NCBI GenBank assembly: GCA_026120035.1
Contig: JALRME010000047.1
Span: 1 to 64,000 of the forward strand
Direction of reading: 5' to 3'
From: Coleophoma eucalyptorum
Lineage: Eukaryota; Ascomycota; Leotiomycetes; Helotiales; Dermateaceae
DNA: 64,000 nt
Shown: positions 10,194 through 22,338 of the stretch, in pieces
Position numbering within the stretch: position 1 is the stretch's first letter
Layout of the letters: each line of letters opens with the position of its first letter
Notes under the pieces: model-generated
The model's input: only the letters and a program-made list of their open reading frames with translations
Database searches by the model: none
What the model was told of the DNA's origin: nothing
Translations under genes and position numbers: made by a program

Positions 10194-11984
10194 CTAAACA
10201 TGAATTTGCCACGTCGCGTTCAAATCTACTCGGTTCTTGACCTTATATCCCTGATCGTCCATCTTCGCTCTTACCGTCCAGTGCATGCGAGGCTCCACCT
10301 CTCTGATGGCTCGATATCTGCCTAGATTCATTCTCACTACCTTTTGCCACTCTTTGGATTTATTCTTTTGAACACGTACTTTGACGGGCCAAAACTCTAG
10401 GAACCACCAGCCTTTGGCTTGCTCCAACTGGTCATTGATCGGAGCCATGGCGTCGAAATAGTCCTCGACTTGCTCGGGAAGCGTGTAGGCCTTCATGAGA
10501 TGCTTTTTCTGTGCTCCCGAGAGTTTGTTGGCCTTTGGAGCTGCGGATCCTCCTGTGCTATTATAATAATGGTTTATCTTCAAATCTTCATCTACACCTA
10601 ACGCTATTGATCGTCGCTTGAGAGGAGGTAGAACTTGAGCTTCGTACTGCTCAACAGTGTCGGGGGAAGGTCCAACTTTTGGCTTCTCGGGAGTCTTATA
10701 GACTGGCCAGACTGTAGGAACATCAATACCAGTCTCAGCTAGGGCAGTTGTGGTAAAGAGGATCCCCGTATCGCATTCAAAACACTGTCGTATCATCCAA
10801 CGTAGAGGAATCCTGGAGAGCATATGGCGCTCGTCGTTAAGGACTGCTCCGCCACCTACATCGGCATGGGCGCCTACAAACCAGACTTCCAATGAATCGG
10901 TCTGTCGCTTCTCAAGAGTACATCTATCAGGATTTTTTATGTTGAATTCTTCTTCGAGCTCGTTCTGGTCCTTCTCATACTGCATTTTCTTCAAACCAGT
11001 AGTAGAGCAAGTCGAAGACTGAGTTTCAGTAACACTGGAATCTCTGGGCTTTGGCTGTGATCCAAAACACGAACCGAACAATCTTCGCATGCGTTTAACC
11101 TGGTGACTTTTCTTTGCCTTGACTTTAGCAGTAGTCCCACTACCCAGCTCAGCTTTGGCACTAGGATCTTGATGTTGCCACTGGCAGACTTTGAACTTGG
11201 CCCTGTGCTCATCTAGGGCCATAGCATGTCTGAAATAATGGGTCGTGTTGATGGTGGACTTGCTGAAAGGCAGTTTCCGAGGAATGAACCCGACGCTGGC
11301 AACGCAGTCCCACACCCCAATGAAATAAACCTCGACGTTGGTGCAGAATGTCTTTTTGAACTGGCCGCTCATTTTCCATCCCTCAGGGGTGTCGTTCGCG
11401 TAGAAGTCGTATGCGAACTGGACCTGAGCACGGTTGTGTGCTGGCAGAAGACCAACCTTGTGCAGCATCCCAGAGAGACAGCGCACAGTGTATGCTCCTC
11501 TCGAGAAGCCCAGAAGGCAGATTTTATCTCCTTCGCGATAATTCTGCATTAGAAAGCGGTATGCATCGGTAACATGAATTCCAAGGCCACTCCCAACTGC
11601 CATGTCAACCGCAGCTGAGACTCCGTTCTTTAAACCATGTCCATCATAGGTCCCAATCCCACTCTGATAATATGTCAACTGCATTGGATCATCTTTCTTC
11701 AGACAAGCAACGAAAGCAACTACGTTGCTATTATCGCCATCAAATTGGTCTCCGGTGCCATCGAGGCAGACGACGAGAGTACGACCACCAGGGTACTCAG
11801 CGTGGGATTTCTGAACCGCTCGAATGGTCGATGGGATGTGAGAAATCTCATCTTCTGGCTCTGAGAACAATGTTTGATCGTCGCTCTGCCGGACATGATC
11901 TGTACATGACTGCGCAGGATATGATTTTGGCCACCACGGCTGTTGGGGATTGTTCATTATGGCCGAAATAGAATTTTTGAGCAT
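10194..11984 (-). CDS. DUF2235 alpha/beta hydrolase (predicted lipase/phospholipase-like)
   Basis: An intronless 596-aa protein. The DUF2235 core begins with VVCLDGT (about residues 71-77). The nucleophile elbow is GFSRGA with Ser161. Further conserved blocks are VWD (candidate catalytic Asp) and GAHADVGGG (candidate catalytic His region, second half). This family shares its fold with bacterial Tle1-type phospholipases; fungal members are uncharacterised. No signal peptide or membrane segment is evident. The N-terminal 60 residues and a basic/Ser-rich insert in the middle look disordered. ATG at 11984 is the first Met in frame. It is divergent from the Ppo oxygenase with a 1.3-kb shared upstream region, so it might release fatty acids for that enzyme, but this is inference from position only. 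Confidence 0.85.
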   Translation of the reverse strand: MLKNSISAIMNNPQQPWWPKSYPAQSCTDHVRQSDDQTLFSEPEDEISHIPSTIRAVQKSHAEYPGGRTLVVCLDGTGDQFDGDNSNVVAFVACLKKDDPMQLTYYQSGIGTYDGHGLKNGVSAAVDMAVGSGLGIHVTDAYRFLMQNYREGDKICLLGFSRGAYTVRCLSGMLHKVGLLPAHNRAQVQFAYDFYANDTPEGWKMSGQFKKTFCTNVEVYFIGVWDCVASVGFIPRKLPFSKSTINTTHYFRHAMALDEHRAKFKVCQWQHQDPSAKAELGSGTTAKVKAKKSHQVKRMRRLFGSCFGSQPKPRDSSVTETQSSTCSTTGLKKMQYEKDQNELEEEFNIKNPDRCTLEKRQTDSLEVWFVGAHADVGGGAVLNDERHMLSRIPLRWMIRQCFECDTGILFTTTALAETGIDVPTVWPVYKTPEKPKVGPSPDTVEQYEAQVLPPLKRRSIALGVDEDLKINHYYNSTGGSAAPKANKLSGAQKKHLMKAYTLPEQVEDYFDAMAPINDQLEQAKGWWFLEFWPVKVRVQKNKSKEWQKVVRMNLGRYRAIREVEPRMHWTVRAKMDDQGYKVKNRVDLNATWQIHV

Positions 11985-13292
11985 GTGATCAGCCCTGGTA
12001 CGAGAGACAATAGTCAGATGGCCACTGAAGTGTATGAAGTTGGATGGAATGTTGCGAATGCTTCAGGAGTATGGATATGGAGGCAGTTTTGGTTTTGCTA
12101 TTTCCAATCAGCCCGATGCGTCTTAATAGACTAGTATAGTCTACCAAATCTCTTCAAATGTCGGGACTGTGACATATACAGAAACTGTCCAATCTATTCC
12201 GGTCCTATCTATTCCGATCTTTAACACTGCCTGTTCCCAGCATAAGTTGTAGCGTTGTATGGGGATTGCGACCAAATATTTGCCCAAACCTAAATAGACA
12301 CAAAATGTACCCTTAAACTTTAAAACTATAGAGTGGTGTTAGTATCCCTTAATCATCATAACAATAACAACGACAACGATAATTTTGGGTTTCAAATTGA
12401 AAATTAGCTTAAGCTATAAGATTATAATATGGGAATTATTATAAGATTAACTTTGTATAAGTGCGAGTAATTATTTTCTATCACTTTCCTGTAAAGGGGT
12501 TTGAAGAACCTTGAGAATCATATGAAGCTATATCTCTAAGCTCCACTTGCAGACTCCCATGGTATGAAGTCCAAGAAGGTTCCAAGTACTCAAAATGGGT
12601 CCAAGCAGATTGGTCAATTACTGGATGATCGACGGCTTGTTACAGCAGAGTCAATACGTCATATGTGATTCAACTCGCGGTATTTGGTAACGCGGCTAAT
12701 GCATGACTTCCGCATTGCCCAATCAATCGCGTATTTTATATCACTATCGCTCGTCCGTCAACTGCGTTGCGCAATAATAGTAGCATGTGACCTGCCCCTC
12801 TCCAATGGCCTCCTTCCCAAAGCATGTCTGATCGACGAGCACAACCAATGTAGCACGCAGATGTTCTCTGAGCAAAAGTTAAAGTTTTGGTTGCGGACAA
12901 CATCAACTGTAGTGTTCCACTTCGGGAGCGGGACGCTCCATGCCGGAAAGCTTAAAGTTAAAAGCTAATTATTTCTGGCGCAAGGAGGGAGCCACTTTAT
13001 CATTAAGTCTCAACCGATGCCACAATCAGAATAGCTTAATGCTACTCCTCAAACCTTCCGTCAGGAGAGGATCTGGGTAGACCTGCAAGGGCTATTGTCG
13101 TCCCACCCAAACCGCAGGTATCCAGGCGAAGGGTTCCGTCTTCTTGGTGTCACCCACCATTAACTCCGCTATCTATCCAGTTTAGCCTTTTTCTTTTCTC
13201 ATTATGCTTTCTCGCTTCGTCCTTCGATCGAGTTCACCACCTTTATATTGCAGCGACAAGGTCTTACACTTCTCCAACTTACACCATCCACA
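11985..13292. promoter_or_regulatory. Divergent intergenic region between DUF2235 gene and Ppo oxygenase
   Basis: About 1.3 kb with no supported ORF; must hold both promoters. The last 100 bp before the Ppo ATG are pyrimidine-rich (TTTTTCTTTTCTC near 13190), common at fungal start sites. No specific operator was identified. Confidence 0.5.
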
Positions 13293-16200
13293 ATGGCACC
13301 CGGTCAGCTCAAGAATTTAATTGGCAACATCAGGCGAAAGCCTTCACATGCTCCTGATGGCAAGACCGATGCACAAGCAGCAGCAGTGCCCGTTGTCGAG
13401 AAAACGTCCCTGGTACACGACTTGACTCACCTCGGCGCGAAGAATACCAAAACAGCCCTTGATGGCATCACGACTCTAGCGTCTGGAGAGCCGATGGACG
13501 ACAAAGAGCTTCTGCTTGAAAATGGCGTCTCCATGCTTCAATCACTACCCGCAAATAGTGGCCTTGGCGAGACAGTGTCCAACAACTTTATTAGCATGCT
13601 CTGGCATGATCTACCACATCCTCCACCCACAACTGCTGGTCCATCAGCGAGGTACAGGCAGCATGATGGAAGTGGTAATAACCCGTGGATCCCTGAGATG
13701 GGCAAAGCCGGATCGCCGTATTCTCGTAGTGTGCCACCTAGCCGGCCCAAAGGCCCCAATCTCCCTGACCCGGAACTGGTCTATGACCTGCTCCTAAAAC
13801 GAGATGGCAAGTTTCGTCCACATCCCTCTGGTCTCAATCGGTTGTTCTTTTCCTTTGCGACGATCGTCATCCATGAGTGTTTCCAAACATCACGAACAGA
13901 CCCCTGGATCAATGAGACCTCGGGGTACGTCGATCTGAGTACTCTGTATGGGAACACGGGCAAGGAACAGAAACGCGTGAGAACGTACAAGCAGGGTCTC
14001 ATATACCCCGACTCGGTCGCCTCTGAAAGAATTATGATGATGCCTCCAGGTGTTGTGGCGGTCCTCCTGATGTTCTCGAGGAACCACAATCACATTGCAA
14101 CGAATTTATTGTTGGTGAATGAACAGGGGAAGTATAAACCTTGGGAAAGCCTGCGTGACGAAGAGAAGAAGTGGTAATTATCAAGAAATCCTGCTTTATT
14201 TTGGCACGAAGAATTGACATCCGTGATTTATAGGCAGGACGAGGATATTTTTCAACTGTCTCGCAACATCAACGTTGGATTTTTCGCTTCAGTGGTCCTC
14301 AAGGACTACGTTGCCGCAATTCTCAACACCCCACGAGCAAACTCGACCTGGTCACTCGATCTCGGTGCGGAAATCAAACAATCAGGAAAACGCGTGGAGC
14401 GAGGAACAGGCAATGTTGTTTCTGTTGAGTTCGCAGTCTTGTACCACTGGCATGCGGCTCTTAGTGCCGCCGATGATAAATGGATGGAAGATGTCTTACG
14501 AGCAGACCGACCTGAACTCGAGTCTATCGACGATATGACAGTCGATATGTTCAAGGAGATCATGATGGTTCAAGGACATAACCTTATGGCCACTGAGCCA
14601 AAAGAGTGGACATTTGGAGGGCTGAAAAGAGGTCCGGATGGCAAGTTCAGCGATATTGATCTTGCCGAGGTCATCAAGAACTGTATTGAGGAACCTGCCC
14701 ATGCTTTTGGTGCTCACGGTACACCTGCTAGCCTGAAAGTTGTTGATATTATGGGGCAACTCCAAGCTCGAGATGCTTTTAACGTTTGTACTATGAATGA
14801 GTAAGTGGTATCCTCCACTTTCTATCGCAAGAGCGCGCTGCTGATATATCCTTTCTACAAACAGATTCCGTCGGTATCTCAACTTACAGCCATACAAAGA
14901 TTTCGAGGATTGGAATCCAGATAAGGAAACTGCCAGAGCTGCCGAGCTTCTGTATGGTCACATCGATAACCTTGAGCTGTATCCCGGACTGATGGCGGAA
15001 GTGACTAAGCCACCTATGCCAGGTAGTGGAGTGTGCCCAGGCCAAACTACTGGACGAGGAATTCTTGACGATGCTGTTGCGTTGGTCCGCGGTGACCGCT
15101 TCCTCAGCTACGACTTCAACAGCTCTACCTTGAGTAACTGGGGATTCGCAAAACTCAGTGCAAGCACTCCAGGTGCTTATGGTGGCATGCTACCCCATCT
15201 GATATTCAATGGTCTACCAGACGCCTGGACCGGTACTTCCCCCTACGTGCTTCTTCCATTCTATACGCCTAAAGCTGCCAAGGATATCTTGAAGGAAAAC
15301 AAAGTCATTCAGAACTATGATCTCGAGAGGCCAGCCAGCGACATGAAAGTCATCGGCATCCACACCTCTGAGGGATGTAAGCAGGTCTTCAATGATCGAG
15401 AAAACTTCCGCGTCATGTATCAAAAAGCCATCCGCGATTGTACAGACGGTCATGATTTCATGATTGGATGGGATGATGCTAAGCGCCATGACACGCGATC
15501 GAATGTCCTTCATGGCGTCTTTTTCGAGGAAGGATTCGAGGCCAATGTTTCTCAGTTTTTCAAGGCAAATGTGGCCAGGCTTATCAATAAAAGCACACTG
15601 AAATACTCGGGGACCAGGAGATCCATCGATATTGTGCGCGATGTCACCAATGTGACGCCAATTCTCTGGCTTGCTGAGAGGTTCGCACTACCACTTAAAA
15701 CTGCCGAACATCCTCGCGGCTTGTTTTCAATCCCAGAGGCTTTCGGTATCTATCTTGTCCTTTTCATTTATCAAAGCTTCAATATCATCCCGGCCCACGA
15801 ATGGGAACTTCGCGAAGGTGCCATCAAAGCATCGTCAATCCTCCGTAGTATCTTCGAAGCCCATCTCAAGACTCAACAAGGCCTCAAAGAGCATGTCGTC
15901 GACTGGCTCGCTAAAGGAAGTTCTTTTGAAGTCGGTAAGGATGCTGATCGACTCTATCACGCCTTGAACGCCTCCAAGCTTCCTCTCGGTGACTTGGTTG
16001 GTGACTGCATCGGCATGAGTGCCCCCATCGCCGGCAACCTTACGCAACAAGCCTCCCTCCTAATCGACCTCTACCTCAGCGAAGGTTACGAAGAATACAA
16101 AGCCCGCATTGTCGAGCTCGCCCATATGGATGACGCCGCTTCTGAGCTCGAACTCCAAGGCTTCGTCTTCGAAGGCATGCGTCATGCAGGCGTTGTCCCA

Positions 16201-16608
16201 GGTCTGCCCCGTATCGCCTCGAAAGATGTGACGGTCAATGATGGCGCGCGAGGGCCCATCAGCATCAAAGCCGGGCGCACCGTTCTGATCGCGACCTCCA
16301 AAGCAGCCATGGATCCGCTGGCGTTCCCAGACCCTGAGATAATCAACCCGCATCGGCCAGTTGAGGACTACACACTTCTAGGTCATGGACTACATTACTG
16401 CTTTGGTGCGAGACTCGTGGGATGCTCCTTGGCGGCGACACTTCGAGAGGTATTCAAACTGAAGAACCTAAGAAGAGCCAAGGGAAGTCAGGGTCATTTT
16501 ACAAGGGTTGAACAAGAGTTTGCTGGGGTCAAATTGAGGTCATACCTTGATGGGAATGCAATGGAGAGTCCAATCCCTACGACGCTCGTCTTAGAGTATG
16601 ATGAGTGA
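13293..16608 (+). CDS. Psi-factor-producing oxygenase: heme dioxygenase/P450 fusion (linoleate diol synthase type)
   Basis: Three exons, 13293-14173, 14234-14800 and 14865-16608, with 60- and 64-bp GT-AG introns, give 1063 aa, normal for Ppo proteins. The N-terminal half is an animal-peroxidase/cyclooxygenase-like dioxygenase: distal His194 (IHECFQTS), RNHNHIA at 263-269, and the YHWH block with candidate catalytic Tyr364 and proximal His367. The C-terminal half is P450-like, with FEGMR as the ExxR motif and GHGLHYCFG with heme-thiolate Cys995. In Aspergillus PpoA the P450 half isomerises the 8-hydroperoxide to a diol; in PpoC the heme Cys is lost. Cys is retained here, so a diol synthase-like two-step enzyme is the better guess. 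Oxylipins of this class control sporulation and secondary metabolism. ATG 13293 starts the conserved N-terminus; an upstream TTG codon is not needed. Confidence 0.93.
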
Positions 16609-17640
16609 GACAGCCTCGCTAGTGCTTTAAGGTCATAGAATGGATCAGAGATGATACTTCATTAACCTACAGGCACCTCTAGGTTTTAATAGCCATAGGT
16701 AGTAATTTAAATAAGAAAAAGTAGCGAGAAAGTCATGCAACGGATACCAATAGTAACTTGAATGATCTTATAATGGAAAAGGGCCAAAAGAGCCTTCGTT
16801 CAAAGTAAGAAAGACATCTTAAATGGGCAGCCAGGACCACTAGTTGTGCCTTGGACACGAAATTTAAACGAATAGAAGACCAAAAATAATGAAGGAATAA
16901 TCACATACCAGACTTCAGAAGATATGGAAGAATTGGGGCACTTATCACTTCATATAAAAGTCTTCCTAAAAGACTAGTAAATTCTCGAGGCCCACATCAA
17001 TAGGCGAAGCACTAGGATTGAGCCTAAAATAATAGTAGCATCTATTACTGGGATCGACCGCGATTAGCTTGCATCCACCAGGAGGGGGGGGGACGGATAG
17101 GATAGAGTAAATACATGTACTTACACTCTTGGTTGTGAGTATGGGCTGGGCCGCAAATACCAGGAATGTGATTGGTCTATGTTAGGATATAAGGTAAAGC
17201 ACAGGGTTTCAGAGACTCTTTTGCATGATTCCTGGTCTTCGGAACCATAGCTATTATAACGACTTACTTGCCAACAGAATAATTCTATCGCTAAAGAGCT
17301 TACACAATCCAATATACTTATAACTACTTGTCTGTTAAATTCGCTTGGTACCAGTAGTCTTGCTTGTAAAAGCCACGATACAAGTGTTATAGATTATATA
17401 CCACAGGGAGCTTTACACATCTACTTTAATGCTATTATCTTGCTGCACTGTGAAAGCAGTAATGGGGTTTTGTCTCTAACCAAGTCTGCGAGCAGTTACA
17501 GCCGCAGAGGCCGGCCGCTGCTACAAGTAGCATGGTTCATACTTTAATTTGCTGGGATGGGATGAACCTGTATCGAAACTCACCAATGCACTGAAATTGG
17601 CTTGCTCCAGAGATGAGAGTCGAGAGCAGTGACGCTGCAC
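16609..17640. other. Intergenic, no gene recognised
   Basis: About 1 kb downstream of the Ppo gene, without an open frame resembling a protein. A homopolymeric G tract (about 17082-17091) is the only notable local feature. Confidence 0.5.
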
Positions 17641-17737
17641 TCTAGCAGTGGTACACTCTGCTACCTCCCGGTACGACTGTTTTGGTATTCTATGGCAGCT
17701 TCGACTTTTTTTCGTCTATCCGCTTTTTAATATCATT

Positions 17738-18154
17738 ATGTGGGCTGTACCGTTCGTTGATCATTGCTTCAGTTATACCAGCTACTTTGCAATGAATCCA
17801 GCATTCGTTCTCCGAGCGATATCCGCTTTTGTACTTCCATTTTATTGTTTCGTGGAGTGTACTCCTTTTATATTAAAGGAAAAGCCATGGAAACATATCC
17901 CCGGATCTGACAGGCTGTCAGGGAGTTTTCGCTTTTGGACTCACGAGATAGACGAGGCCCCGACATCAAAACGAAATAGCTATCTAAGCAAAGGCCTGGG
18001 AAGGAGACAGTCAGAGGTTGTGGCAGAAGCTCGATCAGCATATGCGCGCCGAAGGCGGGAGCTAGAGGAGGGGAAAGAGGAGGCTGCTGAGAGTAGAGAG
18101 GAGGCGAGCCAGTCTTGCCACAACTGGCAGCGGGGAGCGGACATGGTGGGATGA
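17738..18154 (+). CDS. Small hypothetical membrane protein (doubtful)
   Basis: The open frame runs to TGA at 18154. The first ATG in it is at about 17738, giving roughly 138 aa; upstream in-frame codons are open but start only with GTG. The N-terminal half has two hydrophobic segments (from MWAVPFV and around AISAFVLPFYCF). The C-terminal half is highly charged, Arg/Glu-rich and probably helical, ending in a Glu-rich run. I recognise no family and codon use is not convincing. It could be a chance frame or a fragment of an intron-containing gene. Confidence 0.2.
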   Translation: MWAVPFVDHCFSYTSYFAMNPAFVLRAISAFVLPFYCFVECTPFILKEKPWKHIPGSDRLSGSFRFWTHEIDEAPTSKRNSYLSKGLGRRQSEVVAEARSAYARRRRELEEGKEEAAESREEASQSCHNWQRGADMVG

Positions 18155-18199
18155 AGAGAGAAGACATGCTTAGAAGAGATCACAATCTAACGCGAACGC

Positions 18200-18976
18200 G
18201 AATGATACAATACGGGAGGAGGGCCAAGAATCAGTATAGACAAATTATAATGTTTAGATTTAACTAATAATTGTACCAAGGCGTTAAGTAGAAATAATAA
18301 TATATGAAAAACACTATAAATTCACTACTGTAACTCTTTAATTCCTGAAATTAGCTTTTTACAGACTCTTATAGCTCTACCATGCACTTATAATTCCACA
18401 GCTCAAGCGTGTCTAAGAACAGTGCTTTACTATAATATTACCTAGAATATTACTAGACGTTCGCTTTTCTCTGCTTGTATCATCTTGAAATCGTTCGACA
18501 AAACCACAAAATCGCTCGCTGCGCAGCAATTGCTACAGAATATTTCTTCATCCTCATATCCGATAAGGACAGGTGTAATTGTTGGCCCGCTATCCTGCCT
18601 ACAAGAACTCAAGTTTTGCTAGCAGGCTTGACAAATTACTCACCAGGATTTTAGAGTTTGCAGGAGTCTTCGGGCCTGATCTCAATGCTTGGCTAGGTAT
18701 GTATAAAGAACGCTGGTAATACTTCGATGTATCATTATATACGAGAGAGTTATGATTGATCTGGAATAAAGAGTCTCTTTCCTAGATTTTTCAGCCTCTG
18801 CTGCTAGTCTTTTCTCAACCTTATCTACCAACCGAACAAGCGCAAGGAAATGCGTAAGAACAACCAAGGCCACTGGGTCACTAGATTCCGGAAGTAATAT
18901 TAAGTACGGAGACAACCTACTCAGAAATACCAATGTCTCATCTTATCATGTTGTGGTAATACGGGATGAACATCAG
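18200..18976. other. Intergenic, no gene recognised
   Basis: AT-rich stretch upstream of the peroxidase 3' end. No open frame with recognisable similarity and no repeat. Confidence 0.45.
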
Positions 18977-19886
18977 CTAGCTACACCCCTCTTTGGCCTC
19001 TAACTGTTCAATTCTCTTCGTATCAATGCCCATCTCGACAGGAATAACCGTCCCGTTGAACTTCGCCATCGTAAGGCCGAAGCGAGAACTTACACGAGGT
19101 TCCCAATGGTCGGGAAATCGTTCTTCAGTCAGCATAGGGGTAAGGTCGGAGATGGAACCACCAAAAAGGGTCAGCATTGTGGACGAACTAGGTGGCACCA
19201 TCTGTTTAGTACGTCACACAGGATACTGGGAATGAGAGGACGCACTTAGCACTCCCAAAGATATCGTGAAAGAGATTCCTCGTGTAATTTCGATTCGTAC
19301 TTCGTGCATGTACTCTCCTCTTCGATAATGCGCGTGAGAGGTCAGGAATCGTCAAGCGCGGAGTCCCGTCAGGCATTGTGCCTGTGGCCTCCTCCAACAA
19401 TTCATGGACGAGTTTCAAATCAGGGTTTCCCTGGTCCGGAACGAGGGCTGCATCCTCCCTTGTAAGGCTGGCATCATGCTCAATCGCATTATGCAAGCTG
19501 AGCTCTGCCAGATCGAAACGGCCAGTCCAGTACGAACGGTTCAGAAAATCAGCCGCGAACTTGGGAACGAAGAAGCAGAAGGAAGAAGCAAAGTTGAAGG
19601 TGTGCCGGACTTTAGTATTGAGTTCTCTAAACGAGATATTCTTCCCGTCGTGGGGGAGTATCCCGTGGTTCGCCATGGCGTTTAACATAGGGCAGGCTGA
19701 TCTAGAATCGCCGTCTTTGGGAGGAATATACTCGGGCCAAGTGAGATTGTGTCCTGCTGCATGTGGGGGAATGATGTGGCCAGGTTTGAGGGAGGGCATC
19801 AGGATGTTGAGGATAAAGATGGAAAAGTCCCATGATAATACAGATATGTTGATGAAGAAGCCGCTGATAGTGTTGAGGATGCCCAT
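18977..19886 (-). CDS. Heme-thiolate peroxidase (chloroperoxidase/unspecific peroxygenase-like family)
   Basis: Two exons on the minus strand, 19886-19246 and 19187-18977, joined across a 58-bp intron, encode 283 aa. The family block SRSACPMLN carries the proximal heme ligand Cys65, followed by ANHGILPHDG. The acid-base block IEHDASLTRED lies near residue 138 and the C-terminal FGGSISDLTPML / EERFP region is typical. In most members the ligand motif is PCP; here it is ACP, with the Cys kept. The N-terminus has hydrophobic segments (residues about 5-30) that could be a signal anchor, fitting the secretory route of this family. Such enzymes use peroxide to halogenate or oxygenate substrates; the substrate is unknown. 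Placement between pseudogenes gives no pathway clue. Confidence 0.85.
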
Positions 19887-20577
19887 CTTGATAGACTCAG
19901 TTGGTAGCGTCTGTGGACTTGGGGATTACTGGGGACCATCATGTCCCTTCTTATATAGGTCATCTGTTTCACCGCCAAGTGATTAATCTTAAGTAATAGC
20001 ACAGAGACGTACGTGGCTACATCATTACGAATCGGAAATCTAGCCGCAGTATGACAAGCTATAGAAGCACCTCCTTGCAGCTTGCTAACTATGCTCTCTC
20101 CCGTGCATCGACTCTATGTTGACTCATAATCATACAATCCTGAATCTCTTTTAACGTGTTGTAAGAAAAAATTCGGAAGCATATACAGGGGTTGGATTGA
20201 CTATGTGTGTCCACTATGAAGAATGAAAGTGAAGACCGCTGGGAGGCCTATTTACATTTACATGCAGATACCTATCACAGGGTCACATGACCCATTTTTC
20301 TAACACCTCCCCCATCGTAGAGCTTTACGAGACCGTCAAAGCAGGGGTTCCTGTGATGCAAATTGGAAAGCGTGTTGTTGGATAAATGAGGCCAATATGG
20401 CCAATATTGGGTGGGTGGGCTTATAAGATTGTCACTCGTATATTCACTCACTCAAAATTATAGTTCTTGTATTGCAAATTTTCGTGCCTTTGCTGTTCCA
20501 GCTGCATTACAGTTCTTTCAATATTTGGCCCAACTAGCCGGGATACTGGTCTAAGACCTCGAATTATGAAGTACTCA
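19887..20577. other. Intergenic, upstream of peroxidase
   Basis: No protein-like frame. Contains the peroxidase promoter (minus strand) and the 3' end region of the MFS pseudogene. Confidence 0.45.
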
Positions 20578-22338
20578 TCACAAAACATATCTAAACCCTC
20601 TTTCTTGTAGTCTATCAGAACCCTCCTCCTGCTCTAGACGCTCAAAGTTACGATTTTCGCGCACAAGGACGAATCGAATAACCATGGCCATTGCAGCACA
20701 AAAGCAGCAGACACAAGCCAGTACCAGCCGGTACATATCGCGGGCTATCAGTACTTGGATACATATAAGAACCATAAGTACCCGATAGGTTTCCAAACAT
20801 GCCGGTGGCAGCAATAACTACTGCTCTCTTTGACAGTGGTCGTGGAAAGGAGGATGTGATCTATGCCAACATAATCTGGAAAGCCGGCAGTACTCCGATT
20901 GGCATTAGATACATGGCAAACATCCGTGGACCAAGGCCGGTAGTCGTGATGATGATAATGTTTCCAATGGCACCTACGAGCATACAGCATGCAATTTGAA
21001 TACTGCGCTCGTCTATACGAGAACTGTGGTATGAGATTAGGAGAGGGTCAATAAGGTCGCGAACCAGATCGGAACAGTAAGTAATAGGGTTGTTGTGTTT
21101 TTATATTCAAGAATCTTAACAATTGTTGGAAAGAAGTAAGTAAATGATTGGGCAAGCAAGTTCGAGTGGTGCATCAACATGAACAAGTAGAGCCTAAAAT
21201 CGGTGACTGCCATTTTGAGAGCCCGGAAAGAGCTAACAGCGTCGTAGTCATCCCATTCTCCACCAAGATCCTGCGCTAGACGCCACTGAGCATACTTTAC
21301 TCTATAGTGAGCCACTTTGTGGTGTTGGGATAATCAGGCATGAACCATCTAATATCAGGTATCAGCAACCTAGTATGGCGAACGAGACTTGAGGAACACG
21401 AACACAGCAATCATGGCAATCCAGCTTGTGGCACATCCTTCGATGATGAAAAACCACCCAGCCAGCTATCCCATGGGAAGGATTCAGATTTGCGAGTACA
21501 CCCGCTGCAATGAGACCTCCAAACATGTTTGCTAGAGCTACACCACTGTACAGGATTGCGATTCGGTGAGCAAGCTCGTGAGATCTATACCACGAGAGCC
21601 CCACTAGAAAGGTTTTCCATTAGCTTGGTTTCTCATCTATCTTTTGTGTTAACTTACGAGAAGAACGGGGCTTCAGCAGCGCCTTAGTTATGAATGTTAG
21701 TGATATTTCTTTATTGTGTCGGATGAAATATGAACCTACCAAGAAATAATCGACATAGAAGCTCGCCTTTGTAGCTTTTTGTTGCTGCTTGGGAGGCCGA
21801 GATTGCTCCCCTACTGAGTGGTAAGTGAAACTGTTCCTCCATTTATTTGCAGTAGTACGTACCAAATTGCCATTATTGGACAAAGATATCGCGAAGGCCT
21901 GACTTTGGTGAGTAGCAGACTGGAAGGTAATTGGAGTAAAATGTATCCCTAAGCCAGGTCAGATGAGATTATAATCGATATGAAATCCATAATTGACTTA
22001 CAACAAACAGAATAGAAGTAATGGTATTACACTCGAGGCCTTTCAGCTTAATATCATTCTCCAACGTTCCAAGACGAGCCTGTGCAAGAGCTGTGCGGTC
22101 GAGGAAGTAGGTGAGGTACATCAATACGATCCATGGAAGCAGGCGCATGTCCACTTTGCGTAATAATTGTTTCGATTTATAGTCGTGCCACTTGTTATCT
22201 CGAGCATCAAACACGATGGCGTTCTCATGTCGCCGCCTCGTCTCCACTTTTCTTAAGGTCATTATTGGCATCTTCGATATTATGGCTCGTTGATTTCTCG
22301 GTGTCGACTTCGCCCAATGAATTTCTTGTCTGATCCAT
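20578..22338 (-). pseudogene. MFS transporter pseudogene, allantoate permease (anion:cation symporter) family
   Basis: Translated pieces on the minus strand cover most of a Dal5-type carrier. They run from a Met at 22338 through an N-terminal tail, TM1 (LLPWIVLMYLTYFLDR), the NMFGGLIAAG segment, GAIGNIIII, the PLSKRAVVI block and the C-terminal RENRNFERLE tail. The frame breaks several times: after the N-terminal tail (TGA near 22225), a one-base insertion after AGW near 21475, a shift near 21300, a TGG-to-TAG stop in the AWITSSF block near 20860, and a shift near 20760. These are too many to be introns. An intact relative of the same family lies at 26106-27843, so this may be a dead paralogue or the remains of an earlier duplicate. 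Confidence 0.85.

Noticed and set aside
13248..13292. Upstream extension of the Ppo gene
   Set aside because: It would start at TTG; the conserved N-terminus begins at ATG 13293.
14032..14897. Minus-strand frames opposite the Ppo gene
   Set aside because: They are shadows of a clearly coding plus-strand gene and match no family.
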